Source of the DNA: Rhodocollybia butyracea
Lineage: Eukaryota > Basidiomycota > Agaricomycetes > Agaricales > Omphalotaceae
Length of the DNA stretch: 64,000 bases
Direction: 5' to 3'
Assembly (NCBI GenBank): GCA_015501585.1
Contig: JADNRY010000224.1
Location: forward strand, 1 to 64,000
Below, one piece after another: positions 57,565-64,000 of this stretch. The notes under the pieces are model-generated. The model saw only the letters and a program-made list of their open reading frames with translations, ran no database searches and had not been told where the DNA came from. Both the position numbers and the translations under genes were made by a program. Each line of letters begins with the position of its first letter. Within the stretch, counting starts at the first letter, position 1.

Positions 57565-58329
57565 ATGCATGCTCAATCACAACTAGATAAATGTATACAA
57601 GTCTCAAGAGAGTCATTTGCAGACTTTTTAGTCAAGTTTGAAGACATTGCTAACCGCACCACTTACAATGATCCTGCTAAGCGATGGGGACTTCTGAATC
57701 AGATCCGGCCAGATCTGCGCAACCGTCTAACAATGGTTGGCAATTTGCCAGAAACATATCAGGATGTTGTTGATAGGCTATTGGACATTGATGGCGCACA
57801 AGAAGCATTTTATGATTCCGGACTTGGGAATAATTTCAGAACTGGGAATAACAACACCCAAAATGAAAACACAAATAATCAAACCCTTGACCCCAACCAG
57901 TCAGGAAACAGCTACTCCACCTCTGCAAACACAAATTTCAATCAGAATATTCCACCTAATAATCATACAACACAAGTTCAACCACAGGACGCTACTACAT
58001 CTAACACACAGACTCAAAGACCATCTAGAATGAATCACAACAGTTCTAGAAACAATTATATCAATGAGGCTTCAGCTGTAGTACAAATGGCTTGGGTCAC
58101 TCAAGAGGAGTATGACCAAAGACGAGCAAAAGGGGCTTGCACTTACTGTGGTGAGATGGGCCATTTCACCAGAAACTGCCCACAACGGCACAATAATGTA
58201 TCGGGTCGAGCCACATTTATGGACACTTCCAGTGACACACCAAGCAATATTACACTTGAAGTTGAGGGTGAAGTCATTGATATTGACAGCACACTCATGG
58301 AAGGAGACCCTGAAGGAGGGGAAATATAA
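57565..58329 (+). CDS. LTR-retrotransposon gag with zinc knuckle
   Basis: An intact frame of 254 codons. The capsid-like part reads RESFADFLVKFEDIANRT, WGLLNQIRPDLRNRL and VVDRLLDIDGAQEAF. A long Asn/Gln/Thr-rich linker follows, then ACTYCGEMGHFTRNCPQR, a CX2CX4HX4C knuckle. Gag packages element RNA. The original start may lie in the deleted 5' part, so the N-terminus is uncertain. No protease follows: the next 1.5 kb has no coding sequence I can support. Confidence 0.75.
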   Translation: MHAQSQLDKCIQVSRESFADFLVKFEDIANRTTYNDPAKRWGLLNQIRPDLRNRLTMVGNLPETYQDVVDRLLDIDGAQEAFYDSGLGNNFRTGNNNTQNENTNNQTLDPNQSGNSYSTSANTNFNQNIPPNNHTTQVQPQDATTSNTQTQRPSRMNHNSSRNNYINEASAVVQMAWVTQEEYDQRRAKGACTYCGEMGHFTRNCPQRHNNVSGRATFMDTSSDTPSNITLEVEGEVIDIDSTLMEGDPEGGEI

Positions 58330-59841
58330 GAATCACAACCAAGAGAACCTTCCATGGCTGAGGAAGAATAGGGGAAACCTAAGGACCAGCCATTAATTCT
58401 CTAATTTCTCTTCAACCAATTATCATCAGCACCAAGTTATTCACCTATAAAATCCTATAAAATCCAATTCAGCTCTACCTTCATCAAGATACCCATATGC
58501 AGAAGAGAAGCCACTACTGAAGACCCTTGATTAAGCCAGAGCATACTCAGCACCAATGCTGCTACCATGACACCCTAATGATTTTACGATGCCATTATTC
58601 ATGACCCATATGATCCCCAAATATAATGCCCAAACATCAGAGAACTGATCAGCTTTGATGTTCCACAACACTCAAATTTCAACTTTCAGTTGAGCACAAG
58701 CCAAAAAATGAAATGAAATAAAATTTTGCAGTCTAGAACCAATCTAGAACCATGCTAGAATTCCCTTAAGAAACTGGCAGGATGGAGCAACAAATGATGC
58801 CAAGCTCGTTAACTCTTAACCATTCAACCAGACCAACTGTGGAACTTACTCAGAAATGTTGCAAAAAACTTACCGCCACATTAACCCTATGATCTCCAAC
58901 CAAATGGGGTTACTTATGATACATATTATGCCCAGAAATTGTAGCAAGAACATCAGAAAGCAGAGTAGCTTTGAAAGATGTGCAGAAGCATCGCATAACA
59001 AGGGGAAAGGAAGGAGAATACCAACAGCCTACACAGGAGTTGAATAAATACTAAGGAAGAGATATTTCCGCACCTGAGATACACCTCAGGTTAATGAGTT
59101 TCAATCTAACGGAAGATGAAAATCATTCATACCCGCTATTACACCAAAAAATACATCTACAATTCCGGGAATCTTGTATCAACATGAGATTCAACTACCA
59201 AGTCAAGATTAATGCTTACTGAAACACCGGCAGTTGAGCCCGAAATGGCACAAATATCACAAACCATGAGCTTCAGGCCCATGAAATCAAATCTCTGATT
59301 ACCTGGAAATATGCTGAATCTATCTAAATGATATACTCAGAACCTCGAGACCTAGCTTTGCCAATAATGTCAACTATTCTCAACTAAACCACCAATCAAC
59401 TTGCAGCAATTGACATCAGAGTGACTATCATATCATCGATATGTAAACATATCTCCAATCAAACAATCATTTTGATTGATGGAGTTCCCATAAATCAGAT
59501 CCATGGACATAATGCACTGCCAAAATCTTTGATGTATCAGAATCATGATGTTGATGTAAAATGTCACTTGCTAGTGATAGTTTTGACGCTACCTGGCACT
59601 TGAGCAAAAAAAATTCACGTATCAGGCAAGGCCACTAACGACACCAATGACACTAATGACCAATCAATGGGCCACTCCACAATCACCAACTAAAGTCAAA
59701 ATGTGAATGAAACTCAAGACACAGATGAAAGGCAGAAATTGATTCCAGTCAACTCCTTTGCTCTGCTGATTTGATGAATGAACGTTGAACTCCCTAACTC
59801 ATATGCAGCCTCAGAGGGTTTCGGCCTTAAGGGGGGAGTAC
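58330..59841. other. Non-coding internal part of the LTR element
   Basis: About 1.5 kb between gag and the 3' LTR with stops in all frames and no trace of pol motifs. The polypurine tract AAGGGGGGAGTAC closes it. Confidence 0.5.
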
Positions 59842-60312
59842 TGTTATGACCCACATCCACATCCTATGCACCCACCTTTTTCTTCTATTAACCAACTATG
59901 GCCACTATCATTAACATCCCTACTTCACACTTATTACACACATTCATTACTTATTTGCTCCTCACACCGCTTGAGATAATGCCGCACAGACCCTTATACA
60001 CAGTATTGACTCATTATTACTCAATTCCGGTTCCACTGAATGACTCAACATCAGTCAATCACGGTTCCGCTTAAATGATTCACCATCAGTCATTGCACAG
60101 CATCCGCAGTCAGGCTGATCAATCCGCAGCATTTCCGCAGTTATGACTCAAATCTAGTCATTCCGCAGCATTTCCTAACTAGTACATATTAAACAGTATA
60201 TAAGAAGGCTAGATTTACCAATGTACGGTAGACGTATTATTTTCTTAAATCCAAACCCCCACTTGTTTGCTGTTATCACTTGTGTAAATCACCAGACCAA
60301 CTCATTGTATAT

Positions 60313-60710
60313 TGTTGAGCTATCTCCAAGTTACAATACACATTTATACATCTTGTTGAGCTAACTCCAAGTTGTATCCACTAATATTCACCTGTTGAGC
60401 TATCTCCTAGTGAATACTTCTTTAATTGCCACTTGTTGAGCTATCTCCGAGTTGCAACTTCCTATTACTTGTTGAGCTATCTCCAAGTATTAGACATCAC
60501 ACTCACTATTACTTGTTGAGCTATCTCCGAGTACTAGACACCACACTCACTATTACTTGTTGAGCTATCTCCGAGTACTAGACACCACACTCACTACTAC
60601 TTGTTGAGCCATCTCCGAGTACTAGTTCTGATTCATATTACTGCTTGTTGAGCTATCTCCGAGGGTAATCATATTATTATTTGTCGAGCTATCTCCAAAT
60701 AATAACTTCT
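60313..60710 (+). repeat. Minisatellite inside the 3' LTR
   Basis: The core TTGTTGAGCTATCTCC recurs about ten times, each time followed by a variable tail that partly complements or repeats the flank (for example GAGTACTAGACACCACACTC, present twice at a 44-bp step). It lies in the R/U5 half of the LTR. Copy number may vary between insertions. Confidence 0.85.
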
Positions 60711-60903
60711 GTGAGTTTTGTATTACAAACTAGTTACTAACTTTACTTGAGTCTAGTTATTTGAGTATATATTTTTTGCCTAGCCGTTTCAACGAACGGA
60801 AAGGCTTGCTCTATAATCTCATTAATTTCTCTTATCATTTTTACTGCCAAGTTACGTACTGTGAAGGTTTGGACGAGACTATTGATCGAGTCATAACACT
60901 GTG

Positions 60904-62305
60904 CACAGGCTGGTTTTGTTCCAGGAAGGCCAATATTTGACCAAGTCTGGCTTGCAAAACTTGTCATAAACCTGGCAGAAGTAACGGAACAAGATGGGGC
61001 AATTGTAGCATTAGACCAGTAAAAGGCATATGATAAGATAAAACATGACTACCTTTGGCAAATTTTACAAGCCTATGGCTTCCCCGAAGAATATACTAAT
61101 ACAGTAAAAGCCCTATATTCCAATGCATACACTGTAGTCATGGTAAATGGAATGAAAAGTTCCACAGGTTTCCAAGTAAAGAGAGGGGTCCGCCAAGGGG
61201 ACCCGCTATCATGCTTACTGTTTGACCTTGCTATTGAACCCTTAGGTGAGGCACTCCGTCAATCCAACCTAAAAGTGATGAATATCCCCAAAAAAGCTGA
61301 ACTGCTAATTCCAACCTTCTTCGCAGATGATACAACTGTGTACCTCTCAAAGGAAGACAACTTCAGTGATCTAGAAATGATCCTAGAGGAATGGTGCCTA
61401 GCGTCTGGGGCAAAATTCAACATTAACAAAACGGAAATAATTCCAATTGGCACACCTGAATACCATGATAGACTCCGTCAACAAAGACTCTTGAACGGAG
61501 AAGATGGGGATAAAATTCCTGCACATATCAAAATTGGTGCACTGATAGGCAATGGAATATGCCAAGTCGAACCATGGACCAGAGTAATTGAATGAATAGA
61601 CCAATCTCTAGCTAGATGAGGAAAAAGCATGCCTACAATGGAAGGGAGATGCCTAATCATCTCAATGATTGTGGGTGGCATGACCCAATATCTCACAAAG
61701 GTACAGGGGATGCCCAAAGAAATGGAGGCAAAACTGGAAAAATGAATCAAAAAATTCCTCTGGGCAGAGAAAGACTTTGTCCGAGTAAATAAAGAGACAG
61801 TAGATGCACCAATCGAGAGTGGGAGACAACAAGTCCTAGACATTGTTGCCCGAAATGAGGCTATCATGGTAACCTGGCTGCGATCCTACCTCAACTTTAA
61901 TGAAGACAGAGCAATATGGGCATATATTGCAGACAAACTCATAGCTAAGCATGTCCCCCAATGTGATGAGAACATTGATGAATGGTCAAAAATGAATGTC
62001 TTTCTACAATCCTGGAATGTGAAGAAGGGAGACCTCCCTCAAGACCTTAAAGACATCATGAAGGTGGCAGCAAAGTTTGGCATCCGCATGGAGGGTCTGG
62101 CCTTCTCACGAGACATCCTTTGCGAAATGCCTATCTGGCTGCACTGGGAAGCAGATGGGATCTGAACAATCCATAATAGTAAAGAAATCCGCTGTCTGCG
62201 TGAAAATCACAAGGTCAGAACAGTGGGAGAAATGGAAGCCATTGCAAGACTATTGATATGCTGACTCAGGGCTGCACACGAAAGTGGTGTAAGAACAAGT
62301 CCAAA
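60904..62305 (+). pseudogene. LINE ORF2 part 2: reverse transcriptase core
   Basis: Continues directly from part 1 once the LTR element is removed: AQAGFVPGRPIFDQVW, then ALDQ, a TAA (61020-61022), KAYDKIKHDYLW, RGVRQGDPLSCLLFDLAIEP and the catalytic FFADDTTVYLS. The thumb region continues to LRAAHESGVRTSP. TGA codons interrupt at 61593-61595 (VIE*IDQSLAR), again after LAR, at LEK*IKKFLW, at EADGI*TIHN and at LIC*LRAAH. The copy is dead. Confidence 0.85.
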
Positions 62306-63236
62306 CACACACCAACACACACACTCAAAATCAAACACAAGTTCGGAGAGTGCACGAAAAGATATAAAATTCAAAGTACAAATGCTTTTTTAGGGGTTTA
62401 GAATACAAGGGATAGGTCTTATCTGTTAAGTTCCACTGAACTTGGGTGCAATAACTTTACTTTCTGCAGAATAACTTTACTATGCTGAACTGAATAACTT
62501 TACTTGAGCTGCACAAATAACTTTACTTTCTTTTGTTGTTACAAGTACAATCTTTCAAATGCTATTCTGTTTCTGCTCTGCTATTCTTGCAATATAAATA
62601 CAAGTTCTCTGCTAGGTGCCGAAGCGAACCCTTCACACTACTCTGGCAATGAGTGGTATAACCTGGGGAGGTGGGTGCTTGCCTTCTTCGAGTGCTTCTT
62701 ATCTCTTTTATACATGTACAGTGTAATTAAACACTTCTTCGTCATGTTTTCATGCTTTATCATGTAATAAAATCAAATGCTACAGTAGTTCCGGGTGTGC
62801 AGACTTGGGTTTCACTAGTGGCACTATATTGTGCCACACGGAGCCGCCACAATGCCTCAACAGCGTCTATCATCATTAGTGGCACACTCAAAACATTGGT
62901 GCCACAATGCCGCAGGTATTTACGGTATCTTGTCTGATTGGCGGCATGCTCGAAACAGTGGCTGCACTATACTATAATTTGCTTTTGGAATAGTACAGAT
63001 TGTACTAAACAGGTACGGCAAGCTTTAATCTGAATTCCAACGTCAATCCAACACAAAGAATGGGTTTTAATATTCAAAGGTGTGAATATATGCAACTGTG
63101 TGAGCTGACGAGAATCCAGGGGGAATCATCCTCAGTTATCAACTGTGCTTGATTCAGTTGAATGACCTTAGAATACAATGTACTGCAGCTGATTTGACCT
63201 AATCAGTGATACTGAAACATGCCAAATCTAGCATTT
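62306..63236 (-). mobile_element. 0.93-kb insertion in the LINE, type unclear
   Basis: It is flanked by the direct repeat CAAGTCCAAA (62296-62305, 63237-63246), and LINE coding sequence lies on both sides. There are no terminal inverted repeats. Read on minus it would end in a GT-rich tail (GTGTGTGTGTTGGTGTGTG), as a retroposed sequence might. At 62445-62525 the motif AATAACTTTACT recurs four times. Two short LINE-unrelated frames are not supported as genes. It could be a SINE-like or truncated retroposed element; this is inference. Confidence 0.45.
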
Positions 63237-63246
63237 CAAGTCCAAA

Positions 63247-64000
63247 TTAGTCTGGGGCGTATCACTATCAAGGACTGCAAGACACACAGGGCGGCGAAAC
63301 TGCCGATGCGCCAGCTGCGCTTCATTGAGGGAGATAAACTGTGCATGCCCATATAAGTGCATATGGAAGGCAAGTGAGCTTCTGCAAAAGCTTCCGCAGA
63401 AATGGAACCCAATGTCCCGGCTGCCAGAGGACTTTGAACCTGGACACATACCTGCAACTGGGTCAGAACATGCAGAGTACTTTGACTGGAGAATTACAAC
63501 AGGTGGCACCCTTGCAGATGCGTTCCGAGTATTTACAAGTGGAGACAGAAGTGATAGCATACTCATACAAGAATGGGAGGCAAACGAGCTAGAGGAACTT
63601 AGATTCTACACAGATGGGTCTTACAAAAACACTGGCAATGAAGGACCAACAACAGGGTCTGGAATTTACTGCGAGAACGACAACCAGCAAAAACCGTACC
63701 ATCAAAATCCCTGAACAATTTAAACAGAGTAACCAGACAGGTAAAATCATTGCAATCAAGGAATGTGTGAGTGGGGCGCCCAAAGATGTTGACATCTCCA
63801 TCCATAGTGACTCCCAAACATGTATACAGGGACTAACAAAACACCTACAACAGTGGGAAGACAGAGATTTTGTTGGTGTGGCAAACGCATCAGAAATCCA
63901 GGCCACCATTGCAAAGCTCAGGGAACGAGAGGCAATGACAAAGCTGGTATGGGTCAAGGGCCACGCTGGGATCGAAGGAAATGAAAAAGCCAATGAGCTA
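63247..64000 (+). pseudogene. LINE ORF2 part 3: zinc finger and RNase H (runs off the window)
   Basis: RNCRCASCASLREINCACPY is a Cys-rich finger, followed by LLQKLPQKWNP and then RNase H motifs: RFYTDGSYKNTGNEG (first Asp), a one-base shift near 63690-63700, IAIKECVSGA (Glu), ISIHSDSQTCIQGL (Asp) and TKLVWVKGHAGIEGNEKANE. The RNase H domain supports a Tad1-like clade. The 3' end of the element lies outside the window. Confidence 0.8.

Larger units (their letters stand above)
57413..60898 (+). mobile_element. Gag-only LTR retrotransposon, 3,486 bp
   Basis: The outer ends read TGTTATGAC and GTCATAACA, and CTGTG flanks both sides. The 3' LTR is 59842-60898 (1,057 bp), preceded by the polypurine tract AAGGGGGGAGTAC. 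The 5' LTR is reduced to 57413-57548: it matches the 3' LTR start but lacks 'ttatttgctcctc' and everything after 'gccgcacag'. Only gag is present; protease, RT and integrase are missing. It is therefore an internally deleted or non-autonomous copy. Confidence 0.85.

Noticed and set aside
60313..60710. CRISPR-like array
   Set aside because: The repeats lie within an LTR, the tails are partly alike, no cas genes exist, and the genome is eukaryotic.

Overview
This window is a repeat-dense stretch of a filamentous basidiomycete genome, most likely Agaricomycetes. The evidence is 47-65 nt GT-AG introns, a hydrophobin-like gene pair, a DUF6535 membrane protein, a NACHT-ankyrin receptor gene whose layout is typical of Agaricomycete NLR-like proteins, and a mix of MULE, PIF/Harbinger, hAT, Ty3, LTR and APE-type LINE elements. 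I saw no rRNA, tRNA, CRISPR array or bacterial feature. Nearly everything recognisable is either a host gene of a fast-evolving family or a transposable element; element remains cover well over half of the window.

Left part (1-32.69 kb): a diverged segmental-duplication array. Blocks recur in the same order: hydrophobin-like gene, a non-coding anchor block, an antisense degenerate unrecognised gene, then further shared blocks. Copies lie at 0.9-3.8, 4.8-9.9, 13.3-15.04 plus 20.98-21.47, and 27.15-32.69 kb. Because the copies act as empty sites for one another, several insertions can be placed to the base: a 583-bp TA-flanked MITE (4899-5481) and a complete 5.94-kb MULE-type transposon (15040-20980, 9-bp target duplication CGCTCCTTC). 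The MULE carries one gene (16042-20445, minus) which I could splice into an uninterrupted frame of 1,322 codons. It encodes a WRKY-GCM1-like zinc finger, a MULE transposase and a UCH-like cysteine-peptidase motif. Between the blocks lie a DUF6535 gene (10394-12785, minus) and a NACHT-ankyrin gene (22748-25900, minus) with two single-base frameshifts.

Middle part (32.69-39.57 kb): a PIF/Harbinger element with both expected genes, a transposase on plus and an accessory protein on minus. Each gene is interrupted by an insertion whose ends read CATCAGG...CCTGATG with a 2-bp target duplication. The larger insertion itself carries a 584-bp hAT-type MITE with an 8-bp duplication. Removing the insertions restores both frames, so this is a dated stack: segmental unit, then Harbinger, then CATCAGG element, then hAT MITE.

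Right part (39.6-64 kb): a TA-flanked MITE family (one copy nested in another); a decayed Ty3 element (gag, protease, RT-RNase H, integrase) split by a 4.65-kb near-perfect palindrome that also contains an inverted copy of the start of the integrase frame; then a LINE (ORF1 with zinc knuckle, ORF2 with APE endonuclease, RT, zinc finger and RNase H) running off the right end. The LINE is split by a gag-only LTR element (57413-60898, target duplication CTGTG) and by a 0.93-kb insertion flanked by a 10-bp direct repeat. Inactivating stops in the Ty3 and LINE elements are mostly TGA, and several sit where related proteins have Arg, as expected from CGA to TGA deamination.
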